NCBI GenBank assembly: GCA_001566745.1
Contig: KQ964425.1
Coordinates: forward strand, 125,006 to 155,458
DNA length: 30,453 nucleotides
Direction of reading: 5' to 3'
DNA from: Conidiobolus coronatus NRRL 28638
Lineage: Eukaryota > Entomophthoromycota > Entomophthoromycetes > Entomophthorales > Conidiobolaceae
Of the stretch, positions 10,377-20,221 are shown one piece after another. A program made the position numbers and the translations under genes. How positions within the stretch are numbered: position 1 is the stretch's first letter; each line of letters opens with the position of its first letter. The notes under the pieces are model-generated. The model worked only from the letters and a program-made list of their open reading frames with translations, had not been told where the DNA came from and did no database searches.

Positions 10377-10445
10377 ATCAAAACTATATTATTAAAAATT
10401 ACCATTACTTTCATTATCAGAAATTAGACTTTTATAATTCTTGTG
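10377..10445 (+). repeat. Right flank of the assembly gap, copy of the left flank
   Basis: 69 bases that repeat 10075-10148 in the same orientation with small single-base deletions, the pattern expected of an error-prone contig end. Confidence 0.8.
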
Positions 10446-11601
10446 ATTTTTAATCTCTAATAAGATATTTACCAGTTAGATTTAATTATACAGACCATAG
10501 TTTTACTAAAGCTTGCATTTAATGAAAGATTAAAAGATAGAGTTTGTTCAAATATTCAATAGGATTGCGTTATTATTAAATATACACATAAACTATATAA
10601 TTAAAAGTGAAATGTTTTATATATTATTGGTTTTATTAATTATGATTTATTATATTATGTGTCACGCTATTTAACTTATCACCACATGCCTCCTCTTGGA
10701 TAGTACTTCATATCTCCCAGGTCCTATTTAACTATCTAAACTAAGAAAATTATTAAATCTTGCGTTTTTGGCATAATATAATGTCTATTCTGTTAATTTC
10801 TATTCTTGATATTAACGAGAGTCATCGCTGGAAACTATTTTATTTGATAATAAAGCACCTCCTAATTGTCCATTAATATCAAATATCGAATTTCGTCTTT
10901 TATAATACAAACAAATCACGAGTTTTCAGAACTCTCTGAATTTAGATTCATATTTTTTTTCAATAAACTATATTTAATTTTATGCAAGTATAATACTACT
11001 AACAATTATAAACTGGAGTATACATTCAATATAGTCGGTCCCTTGATTGTAAACTAGTTCATTAGATCAAATTACTAGTTTGGGAACAATGATTATTATA
11101 CTCAAGGTCTAATAACTTTGATTATATAAAGTTAAACACGAATAGTAGATTTTTATTTATAAAATTTTTTGGTAATATAGTATTTGTAATCTATATCACC
11201 TTAACCAATATTTTATTATGTGAGAACGCTATATACGAAAATAAAATTTCAATCTAACTTTACACTATTTATATTAATGAATAAATTTAAACCATAACAA
11301 GATTTAGAAGCAAATAGCTGTAAACTAAACTGAAAAACCTTTGTTACGTAATCTAAATATTCCCAAGATAAATAAAAATTGATTGGTTGAGCATATCCTT
11401 TATTCAATGGAATCGGTAAATTAGTTTTTTAATACTGTCGCTAATTATGAAATTACCATTATTCCTAAATTCAATTAAATTCTGAGTTCTTAAACTAAAA
11501 TTCTAAATTTAATTCAACTTTTTAAAGACAAGAATGAATTTTAAGCTATAACTAATTATCCTCTCCAGCGCTTGAGCTTATCGATATGAATCAAAGGATC
11601 T
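10446..11601. other. Intergenic region with one short coding-like island
   Basis: Mostly AT-rich sequence without a gene. At 10682-10723 the minus strand reads DLGDMKYYPRGGMW over 14 codons, richer in GC than its surroundings, preceded by TAG and followed by GTGATAAG. This could be a relic exon; I do not recognise it. Confidence 0.3.
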
Positions 11602-11609
11602 TATATATA
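11602..11609 (+). promoter_or_regulatory. Probable TATA box of the FAD monooxygenase gene
   Basis: TATATATA, 57-64 bp upstream of the ATG at 11666, the same distance as the TATA boxes of other genes in the window. Confidence 0.45.
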
Positions 11610-11665
11610 GGAGTGAACAGTATAACTAAAAGCATAAAAATAACAATAATTGACAATTAATAAAT

Positions 11666-13519
11666 ATGAATTCAACTTTACCTGTCTTAATCATTGGAGC
11701 TGGACCAACTGGACTCGCTCTAGCTGCTCAGCTACAAAGATGTGGAACCCCCTTCCGCGTAATCGACCCTAAACCAGAAGTAAAACAAGAGTCAAGAGCT
11801 TTTGATATTCACTGCAGAACTATTGAAATATTCAGACAACTGGGTGTCTTAGAAAAAATTAAGGAGAAATCTAGAGTTATGGACTTCAATATTAACATTC
11901 GCCATGAAAGAAAGAATATTGCACACTATTCGCTTCCAGACTCTGTTTACCCAGATGCAAGACCAATTATGGTTTCTCAATACTATACTGAGATTTATTT
12001 GAGAGAGCACTTGAACGATTTAGGTATTGAAATTGAACAATTACAGTTGGTATCATTTCAACAAACATCAGATCGCGTAACTGCTGCTCTTAAGGCTCCT
12101 AATTCAGAAGATACAAAGATCATTGAATGTCAATATATGGTTGGCTGTGATGGAGCTCATAGCGTTGTCAGAAAGCAACTGGGTATAGAATTTCCTGGAA
12201 TGGTTCGAGATAGACAATGGGCTTTGATTGATTTAGAAATGGAAACTGATATGCACCCAACTGAAGGATCTATTATATGGTCGAAAGAAGAAAACATATT
12301 CTGTGTACCTTTTGGAGGATTTTATAGATGTATTATTGACTATGGATCCCTTGATGAAGAAATAGAAGTTACAGAAGAAAAAGTTCTCGAAAAATTAGCA
12401 AACTTAGTTAAGCCATGTTACATTAAGCCTAAAAAGATTTTATGGTTGAGCAAGTTCAAAATTAACGAAAGAATGGTTCCTATCAATCACCAGGGACGTG
12501 TTATTCTATGCGGAGATGCAGCTCATATCCACAGCCCAGCTGGTGGATTTGGAATGAATACTGGGATTCAGGATGCCTATCATCTTGGTTGGATGCTCAC
12601 TTTAATGGTTTCAAACATTGTTGACCATAAGAAGTTTATTGATATTTATTGCGAAGAGCGTAAATTAGTATGGACTAAAGTACTAAACGTCGCTGGTGGG
12701 TCTACTAACGCAGCTCTCACAAAAGCATCTTTTCTCGTCGACTTTTTCAGATTCCACATTCTTCCTATCCTTTTGCAATTCTCATTTCTTCCTAGAATTA
12801 TTGTAACCACAGGATCTGGTGCATATATCAAGTTTCCTCAAAGCGCTCTTAATCATCAACCTAAATATGACTGGATTCCTGGATACAACAATGTAGTAGG
12901 TGAAAGATTCAAGATATTACCACTTCAAAAGGTTGGAAGTATCAAAGAGGTCCAAATTCAAAGTATTTTGAGTGGCCGATATATTTTTGATATTTTAGTT
13001 TATTCCAAAGATTTGACTAACTCGCAAGCTGAAATTCCAAAGTTTATTGAATATATGGGCAATTCTGATAATATAATCAACAGAATAAGATCAAATAATA
13101 ACCTTTCACATCCTTTAGCAGCAATCAAGATTATTAGTCCAAACGTTAAAACTATCTCTCAGGCTCAAGAAAGCACTCCACTTCAGTTCTTAAGCAACGA
13201 GGAGATTTACCAAGACTTAGAAAACAAAATGAAATATTTGCTACCAATTGACCTTACCTTCAGCAATGCGGTATTCATTGTCCGTCCAGATGGCTATATT
13301 GGAAAGATTTGCTCTCTATCACAACCTGAAGAAGTTGTAAACTATTTTGAGCAATTTTTTTATAACTTTAACTATAATCAAATATATTTACAAATTATTA
13401 ATAATAAACTATTATATAAACATTATGTTCTTAAAGTTCTGGATTTTATTGAGTCATCGGATAAATCTTATCTTAAAAACAACTTTTATATAAAAAGCTT
13501 TATTAAAAATTCAGTATAA
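11666..13519 (+). CDS. FAD-dependent aromatic monooxygenase, phenol hydroxylase (PheA/TfdB) type
   Basis: Single exon, 617 aa, from the first ATG. The N-terminal Rossmann fold has GAGPTG at 11-16 for the FAD ADP moiety, the DG motif (CDGAHSVVRK) is at 161-170, and the GDAAH flavin-ribityl motif at 283-287 is followed by PAGGFGMNTG at 291-300. A C-terminal thioredoxin-like dimerisation domain (~425-570) ends with VRPDGYIG near 539-546. This order is diagnostic for class A flavin monooxygenases of the phenol 2-monooxygenase group, which hydroxylate aromatic rings using NAD(P)H and O2; the actual substrate cannot be told. No signal peptide is present, so it is probably cytosolic. The last ~48 residues, beyond the expected end of the family, are rich in N, K, Y and I and look like a lineage-specific tail. 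Confidence 0.92.
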   Translation: MNSTLPVLIIGAGPTGLALAAQLQRCGTPFRVIDPKPEVKQESRAFDIHCRTIEIFRQLGVLEKIKEKSRVMDFNINIRHERKNIAHYSLPDSVYPDARPIMVSQYYTEIYLREHLNDLGIEIEQLQLVSFQQTSDRVTAALKAPNSEDTKIIECQYMVGCDGAHSVVRKQLGIEFPGMVRDRQWALIDLEMETDMHPTEGSIIWSKEENIFCVPFGGFYRCIIDYGSLDEEIEVTEEKVLEKLANLVKPCYIKPKKILWLSKFKINERMVPINHQGRVILCGDAAHIHSPAGGFGMNTGIQDAYHLGWMLTLMVSNIVDHKKFIDIYCEERKLVWTKVLNVAGGSTNAALTKASFLVDFFRFHILPILLQFSFLPRIIVTTGSGAYIKFPQSALNHQPKYDWIPGYNNVVGERFKILPLQKVGSIKEVQIQSILSGRYIFDILVYSKDLTNSQAEIPKFIEYMGNSDNIINRIRSNNNLSHPLAAIKIISPNVKTISQAQESTPLQFLSNEEIYQDLENKMKYLLPIDLTFSNAVFIVRPDGYIGKICSLSQPEEVVNYFEQFFYNFNYNQIYLQIINNKLLYKHYVLKVLDFIESSDKSYLKNNFYIKSFIKNSV

Positions 13520-15325
13520 CTGGTAATTAAACATTATTTCAATTTAAATAGGCATGTTAATATGTATATAATAAATTATCTAAAAAAATATCTAATTTTA
13601 ATCATTTATTATTATAATTAACTATGTATAATGAATAACTCAAAATATTGAATTTGTATATTAATTACTAAATATGATAATAATAATTTAAACAATCAAC
13701 AATATATATTTAATATATCTCATAATAGATAATAATTTTCTAAAATATTTAAAATTGCTAAATATATATTCCTCATTTAGTTCAAAGGTATAATCACGGC
13801 TATGATAATCATATACATAATTTATAGTCGGTATTTTAGCCTAAATCCTATAAATATTAATATATTTAAACAATCTATTAAAATTAAGTAATTAATATAA
13901 AATAATTTTAAGAATTTATTTAAATTGTTTGAATATAAGCAGAATTAATATACATTAATGAATATTTTATTATATTGAAATAAACCCATGCTGTTAACCA
14001 ATGAACATTGAAAAAATATATTTGCTTGTAAATATTATTGGCTATGATAGCTAATTTTATGTTTTCTTAATTCATAAATCGTGAATAATAGAAAACTTTG
14101 CTATTCATTTATTGAAAGATTTTTAATTAAAAAATCGATTTATAACAAATGCATTACATAGCTATAGTTATTTAAATATTATATTTTTAAATTGCTATAG
14201 TCAATTAAATGCTATGCGAATTTATTCCATTTTGAATTGTTATACTATTATAAGATATCGGAACAACATTGAGAGATAATCGACTGTATGGATTTTATGC
14301 AAGTTTTATTATATGCGATGAGAATTAATACTGATTACATGTTTAGTATACTATACAAAAGTTTTAATATTTATAGTCTAATATAAGAAAAACAGTATTT
14401 AAAGACAATAGCTAAATATTTTTAAATCGATAAAAATAATTATATATATCAGTTGAATTAAAGCAAATTATATAAATTAAAACTTTTCAATTAATGAATA
14501 TATATCTAAAGAGCAGATACAAAATTTTAATAATGATTAATAACTCTTGCTATATTTTATAAAAAATTATATAAAAATTCAATTAATAATTAATATTTAT
14601 ATTAAGAACATAGGCAAAGCCATTACACCTGTAAATCTTCATATCTCTAGCTTGTATTTTCCGCTTCAGTAAAAGCAATTTAATTTACTCAAAATATGGG
14701 TACGTTTGACATACCAATGCCATACTACTTTTAAGAATGCAGCATCAATCGAACTATTAATAATATATAAAATACGTATAATGACACACAGTTCAGCTAC
14801 AAGCATATAGTTATAAATTTATTTAATTTGATGGTAGAATGACTATAACTTAATAAATATTCGACAGCATAAACTTGAGTTCATCCATCTTTGCCATACA
14901 CTCTTATTAACGTGTCAGAGTATGTAAATTTAACAAAGGCTGAGAAAAAACAGAATCCAGTCTCATAAAATTTAATGCTCATATTAACGCTCAATCAAAC
15001 TAAGTAAATATAGCACATGTTTAATTTGAATGCATTAATATGATTTTATTTCCTTTTCCAATATGCAGATATTTTTACTTGCTGAACTTGCTAACTACAA
15101 GTAGTTTGAAAAGTATGATTTTTATTGAAGTAAATACACTGTGCTACGGTAATTGAGATTTAAATTTTATTTAACTACTTTATACAATTAAACAGCGAAA
15201 AAGAGTAAAAATAGACGTTTTTATTTGATCTCGGCTAAATTTCGTTGAAAATGAAATCTACTTTAGATCCAATAGTTTTACACTAACGGTTAATTAGTTC
15301 CAAATTTTGTTCACAGTTAAGTCAC
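13520..15325. other. Intergenic region, no gene recognised
   Basis: AT-rich spacer. Around 14615-14725 the minus strand has a short coding-looking frame (KRKIQARDMKIYRCNGF) without start or continuation. It may be a relic or chance; I cannot assign it. Confidence 0.3.
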
Positions 15326-15334
15326 GCACGTTTT
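15326..15334 (+). promoter_or_regulatory. GCACGTTTT word in the polyphosphatase promoter (Pho4-like site, tentative)
   Basis: GCACGTTTT equals the lower-affinity binding word of the yeast phosphate regulator Pho4. It sits 23 bp upstream of the TATA box and ~85 bp from the ATG of a polyphosphate-degrading enzyme. A single site and no known Pho4 in this organism keep this tentative. Confidence 0.3.
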
Positions 15335-15356
15335 TTTACTCATACTCAATTAAACG

Positions 15357-15364
15357 TATAAATA
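15357..15364 (+). promoter_or_regulatory. TATA box of the endopolyphosphatase gene
   Basis: TATAAATA, 54-61 bp upstream of the ATG at 15418, matching the word and spacing seen before the small secreted-protein genes. Confidence 0.6.
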
Positions 15365-15417
15365 CCTCAAACTTTCAACTTGTTTCAATATTGAATTAAA
15401 TTCAAGAATAAATTATA

Positions 15418-16782
15418 ATGAATTTGCTACTTTTACTTTGTGCTCAAGCACTTCACTCTCAACTTGTAACTAGTAACAATTCAACTGAAGTTAACCCAAT
15501 CAACAACGAGGTAGAATCCGTAAACAATGTTAACGCAACTGCCATCAGCGCAGTAGGCAGCTTTATTCACATTACCGATATTCATATTGACGAAAACTAC
15601 CTTAAAGGATCAGACCCAGAAGCTCTCTGTCACCGCATGGGATCTAGCTCAAACCCAGATGTAGGAAAGTTTGGTGCTCAAGGAACTAAGTGCGATACTC
15701 CTATAGATCTTGTAAATGAAGTATACTCACATTTAAAGAGCAATCATCAATCTATTAACTTTGTGATTGATACTGGTGACGTTGTGCGCCATGACCGTGA
15801 TACAGCAAAGCCTAGAACCAAGAAGAATGTATTAGATGATCACCAAAGAGTTGTTAAATACTATCAACAAACTTTTGATTTGAATAAGATAAAGGTCATC
15901 CCTACCATCGGAAATAATGACGAAATAGAGCATAACCAAAGTGAGGAAAACTCTCCTTTATTCAAAGAGTTGGAAAAAATTTGGAAGCCTTATGGATTAA
16001 ACTTAGATAAAGATTTCTTAAAAGGTGGATACTTTAAAGCCGAAGTTATTCCTGGTAAATTAACCGTAATCAGTTTGAATACTTTGTTATGGTATAAAGA
16101 TAATGATTTAGCTAAGGATTGCGACAAAGGATCTAGCTTTGGTAAAGTTCAAATGGAATGGTTAGAAAATCAATTAAACTCACTTCGTAATAAAGGCCAA
16201 AAAGCCTACATTATTGGGCATATCGGACCTAGATCAAAGAAGGGTAAGAAGCAATACTTAAAGGACTGTAATGAAGACTTCACCGACTTAGTTGGATCTT
16301 ATAATGATGTTATTTTAGCTCAATTCTATGGTCATTCCAACTTAGACTCATTAACTGTTATTTCCAAGAAGGACTCTTTGATCGATGAATTTAAAATGAC
16401 CTTTATTAATGAAGAATATATGATTGATGATGGAGGCGGCTCTCCTGTAGGTGTTATTACTTCAGGTCCTAGTATTATTCCACTATTCAACCCATCTCTC
16501 CGCCTTTACACTTACGCCCCCCAAGCTCAAAAATCTTTATCAGCTGGTACATTATTAGACTATACCCAATACTATGCAGATATTAAAGAAGCTAACAAAA
16601 ATGGAAAATTAACTTGGAAGACTGAATATAATACCAAAAAGGATTATAAATTAGAAAATTTAAGTCTTGATAGTTGGAAGGAATTCTTAAAGAGATTAGG
16701 AAAGAACAAGGATGGCGTGTTCGATAAGTATAAATATTTCATGACAGTTAGCACTGGTAAAGATGCTAATGGTGATGACTAA
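15418..16782 (+). CDS. Ppn1-type endopolyphosphatase (calcineurin-like metallophosphoesterase)
   Basis: Single exon, 454 aa, first ATG. A signal peptide (MNLLLLLCAQALHSQ) is followed by an N/T-rich linker with potential N-glycosylation sites, then the metallophosphoesterase core: HITDIH (D54, H56), TGDVVRHDRD (D121), IPTIGNND (N166 or N167), GHIGPR (H268) and YGHSNLD (H306). The segments around GGYFKAEVIPGKLTVISLNT and the cysteines in CHRMG, CDTP, KDCDK and KDCNEDF follow yeast Ppn1, which cleaves inorganic polyphosphate inside the vacuole. Acid sphingomyelinase-like phosphodiesterase is the related alternative, but the RHDRD and GNND words favour Ppn1. It is shorter than yeast Ppn1 (674 aa) and has a cleavable signal instead of a long cytosolic N-terminus, so it is either vacuolar or secreted. 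The promoter holds a TATA box and a possible Pho4-type word. Confidence 0.85.
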   Translation: MNLLLLLCAQALHSQLVTSNNSTEVNPINNEVESVNNVNATAISAVGSFIHITDIHIDENYLKGSDPEALCHRMGSSSNPDVGKFGAQGTKCDTPIDLVNEVYSHLKSNHQSINFVIDTGDVVRHDRDTAKPRTKKNVLDDHQRVVKYYQQTFDLNKIKVIPTIGNNDEIEHNQSEENSPLFKELEKIWKPYGLNLDKDFLKGGYFKAEVIPGKLTVISLNTLLWYKDNDLAKDCDKGSSFGKVQMEWLENQLNSLRNKGQKAYIIGHIGPRSKKGKKQYLKDCNEDFTDLVGSYNDVILAQFYGHSNLDSLTVISKKDSLIDEFKMTFINEEYMIDDGGGSPVGVITSGPSIIPLFNPSLRLYTYAPQAQKSLSAGTLLDYTQYYADIKEANKNGKLTWKTEYNTKKDYKLENLSLDSWKEFLKRLGKNKDGVFDKYKYFMTVSTGKDANGDD

Positions 16783-17717
16783 AAGATTGCATTATATTAG
16801 ATCCACAATATATTATTAAGTTATAAATAAAACAGCTAAACATTAAAACCATCTATTTAAGTATTTTTTAAAAACTAAAAATGTTTAGATATACAGTATG
16901 AGTAAACTCTTCACAAAACCAAACCTCTTTCAAAAATTAAACTGAGATTTTTAAGCTATATTATATTTTTAGATAAACTATATTTTTGTTTTAGTATTGG
17001 AATAATTTTTTACATAAATTGATTACTTTATATTAGAAGAATTAAGGTTATTTAAAATTATTGAAACCAGTTTAAGATAGCAATAGATATTTCCTTTTTG
17101 CTTAACAAAAAATAAATCCACATAGGCTTCACTGCACTAAATTCTGGATATTACAGAGATTTTACATTAGAAAAATATATATTTAAGCCAATCAAATTAT
17201 ATACTGTGATTAACATTGATTTTCAAATTTCCCAATTTAGTTAATTCCGCCTTTTCGTTAATTCATCTTTCTTTATCTAAAATATCTCGGTGTATAGTGA
17301 AATTTTAGAAGTTGGTATCACCTATAACATATTTGCGCTATTAATATTCGTTTAAATATGAGTTTGTCTTATTTAAGTCATCAGATAAGCCAATCAGCTC
17401 GACTATACGAAAGTTTATATATATTTTTAGTTGGACTATTCTAATACTAATACTTGATAATACTATTACTTGTCATTTATGATTATATTTGAAAGATTAT
17501 TGGTTAACTTGGTTCAAATTTTGCATATGCAGTCCAAAATTTTAATTTTTTATAACCGAGTTTTCATCGTGTATAATAATTATTTAATAGAGAATTGATG
17601 GTAATATCATAATAAAATACTATATTATTAGCTTTAACTAATTATAGTTACTTTTTAATAAGCTTTAAGCAATTAAAAATCAAAAATATTGCAGATTTTT
17701 CAATTAAAAAATTTTGG
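16783..17717. other. Intergenic region, no feature recognised
   Basis: AT-rich spacer downstream of the endopolyphosphatase gene. Nothing supported. Confidence 0.4.
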
Positions 17718-18176
17718 ACAAATTTGTCCTCGTTTTAACCAGAATCTTTCATAATTTTTATATAAACCATTTTGACGCTTAAACTCGACGAAATAGCTAA
17801 TCATGCGAATAACTCTGCATATTGAAACACCATTACAAAAATATCACCATAGAAGCTTTGCTTATACGGTTGTAAATCTGCATGTTTTCTTAAATAAGTA
17901 AAGGTAATATTCATTGAAGACGCTTTGCACCTGTATTTTAATACTAAACACTAATTAATCAAATATTTAGCTGATATGAGCTCCATCTGTATTTACTTTT
18001 AAAATAAAAATTTCTATAACAGAATATAATAAATATTAATTACTTTTTTAATATATTAATATACTTTTAACAGCTACTTGAGCCTCTATAATCTGCAGAT
18101 TATTCACAAGAGTATTAATTTCTTCAAACCTCAAAGTGCATAATAACTAAAGGGCTTCAGCTAAATTGAATACTCC
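17718..18176 (-). pseudogene. Possible relic of an unrecognised gene
   Basis: Three minus-strand stretches in order look coding-like despite interrupting stops: 18176-18048 (LRFEEINTLVNNLQIIEAQV, one internal stop), from ~17933 (QVQSVFNEYYLYLFKKTCRF) and down to ~17718 (FVEFKRQNGLYKNYERFW). Charged and amphipathic residues and local GC content exceed those of the spacer. I recognise no family. Stop codons and a lack of a joined frame indicate a decayed gene if it is one; chance is possible. Confidence 0.25.
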
Positions 18177-19040
18177 TATATTCTATTGTTAATATATAAT
18201 TACTAGAAACCATATATTTCTTGATAATAAATACTGCTGCTTCTCTAGCTATTTTGCGTAAAGCTAATAAATAGTTTTATGGTTGTATGCCAATATTAAC
18301 AAAATAAAATCAAATATATTAAAGATGATTTAATATATTTGTTGCATATCAAATAAATATCACATTTCTTTTGATTCAAATACTAATTAAACAAAAGAGG
18401 TTGATAATCAAACCAATATACATTGAAAATAAATTTTTCGAAATAGAGGCGTTTTGTTTATTACTAGAACATTAAATAGTAATCAAACATTTCAGGGCAG
18501 TCTTTTGATTTTAATTATTTCCACTAATTTCTTAGATAACAAGATAAAAATAAGATATTATATCTAGATTCTAATAATAAAATTCCAGAAAAGATAAATT
18601 TAATAACTTAATATAGATAAAAATAACATTAGGCCAGCTTTTGTATTTAATATTACCCACTTTGTGTATTGAGAAACAAAATGACAGCTGATATGTTTCT
18701 GTATATAATATTGCGGATTTAATAAAAATCAACTTCTCTGAGTCGGTATAGATAAAAGTAATAAGGTATTTGCAATAAATGGAGATTCTTATAGCAATAT
18801 TAAGCTTTATTATTATATTATCTAGTATATAACAATACACATCTCTATATTTCAAATATATACAAAACAACGCCATTAAACCATGACTATAAAACCTTAT
18901 TATACATTCAAGCTATACGAAACTAATGTTTTAAGGCATGTATTTTAACTCACCCTAAACATATTACCAATTTATTATTCGCATAATTTTTAATCGAAAA
19001 AATGTAAATAAATAGAGCTAAAGTCAAACTTTTTACAAAA
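18177..19040. other. Intergenic region upstream of the 7TM gene
   Basis: AT-rich. A 101-codon minus-strand frame at 18571-18876 has I/Y/K-rich composition without domain or signal and is most likely chance. Confidence 0.4.
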
Positions 19041-19048
19041 TATAAAAA
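19041..19048 (+). promoter_or_regulatory. Possible TATA box of the 7TM receptor gene
   Basis: TATAAAAA, 31-38 bp upstream of the ATG at 19079. It is closer than in the other genes, implying a very short 5' leader if used. Confidence 0.35.
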
Positions 19049-19078
19049 CTGTTTTACTATATTTATTTTTATTTTGAA

Positions 19079-20221
19079 ATGAATCAAAGCGAGTATAAGA
19101 ATAACTTGGGAGAAGGTATATTAATACTCGACACTTTAGAAATTATAGTGGGTGCTATTGGAATCTTAGCCAATGCCTTAACAATATACATATTGGTATC
19201 TAAAATGAGACTAAGAGGGGCAGATACCATTCAATCATTTATTCTTGCTATTCTAGATATTTTATTTTCCATGTTTACTGTGATTAACTGTATTTGTATT
19301 TGGAAGAGCAATCACAGCTTAATGCTAAATGATAACTATTATGTCCAATTAGTCGGCTTCATATTCTACTCAATGGGGCCTTGTGTAATGGATAGTATTA
19401 TGATTTTAGCCCTTATCAGATACTTGGGCATATGTAAACAAATCCAGCTTAGTAATTTATCCTGGATCGTTATTACTCTACTGTTTATTATATTCGATTT
19501 TACAATTGGATTAAATTGTCTAGTAGAAAGTAATTATGTAACTCAGCCAAGCTTAAAGTATGCTGCAGTAGAGTTCAATAGTCAATTGGGATGGAAAAAT
19601 AATTTATACTACTTTACTATCTGGGTTAAACTAACTATCAATGTGGTAGTTATCTTAGTCTCATACTTATTCATCTCTCTCCACTACTACAACTATTTGA
19701 AAAGCATGGATAGTAGTATTAACTTAAGCAATATTAATAGAAATTCAAAATCTTATTCTTATGACATTGAAAAAGTTGATAGTTTGCCTCGTGTCAATAT
19801 AGATAATAGCTATTCTTTCCAAAATGACTCCAACTACACTGCTGGCAGCGAGTTTGCGCTTTACAAAGGCGATGCTGGAATAAGATCATCGCCTTCAGTC
19901 TCCAATACTAGTATCAACAATGATAAATATACAACAATAACAAATCAAGAAACGAGAATGACTCGCTTAATTAAAAGCAGTCAAATTAAACTCTATATAA
20001 TATTAACGGTGTATGTAGTGGAAATCCTCCCTTTTTTCCTCTACCAGTTCGTTTTCAAATTCTTTAATATTAGAAACACGCCTTTATCAGATAGCTTAGC
20101 TTCATTTTTAACCCATTTAGTACCCGTTACAAACCCTTGTTTTGTACTCTTTTGCAACTTTGAAACTTATCAAGAGCTGGTCAATACAGTATACTCCATT
20201 TACTATAAACTATTTAATTAA
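19079..20221 (+). CDS. Rhodopsin-like (class A) 7TM receptor
   Basis: Single exon, 380 aa, first ATG. Seven hydrophobic segments lie at ~14-40, 51-75, 88-113, 127-148, 178-204, 303-328 and 338-360. Class A landmarks are present in divergent form: N32 in TM1 (GILANAL), LAILD60 in TM2, R114-Y115 at the end of TM3 in place of DRY, P318 in TM6 and N352-P353 in TM7 in place of NPxxY. The long third intracellular loop (~205-300) is Ser/Asn-rich and would be the G-protein and phosphorylation region. It is therefore a candidate plasma-membrane receptor signalling through heterotrimeric G proteins; the ligand is unknown. The extracellular N-terminus is short, with no signal peptide. No retinal-binding lysine is evident in TM7, so it is not an opsin-type photoreceptor. 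Confidence 0.82.
   Translation: MNQSEYKNNLGEGILILDTLEIIVGAIGILANALTIYILVSKMRLRGADTIQSFILAILDILFSMFTVINCICIWKSNHSLMLNDNYYVQLVGFIFYSMGPCVMDSIMILALIRYLGICKQIQLSNLSWIVITLLFIIFDFTIGLNCLVESNYVTQPSLKYAAVEFNSQLGWKNNLYYFTIWVKLTINVVVILVSYLFISLHYYNYLKSMDSSINLSNINRNSKSYSYDIEKVDSLPRVNIDNSYSFQNDSNYTAGSEFALYKGDAGIRSSPSVSNTSINNDKYTTITNQETRMTRLIKSSQIKLYIILTVYVVEILPFFLYQFVFKFFNIRNTPLSDSLASFLTHLVPVTNPCFVLFCNFETYQELVNTVYSIYYKLFN

Noticed and set aside
10035-10427. Open frames running through the N gap (both strands)
   Set aside because: They consist mainly of unknown bases and short AT-rich ends, so they are artefacts of the gap.
10866-11057. 63-codon plus-strand frame
   Set aside because: Spacer-like composition, no start context or motif.
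12646-12831. 61-codon minus-strand frame inside the FAD monooxygenase
   Set aside because: Shadow of the real gene, with no independent support.
18571-18876. 101-codon minus-strand frame
   Set aside because: Composition is dominated by I, Y, K and F as expected from AT-rich spacer; no domain, signal or conserved neighbour.
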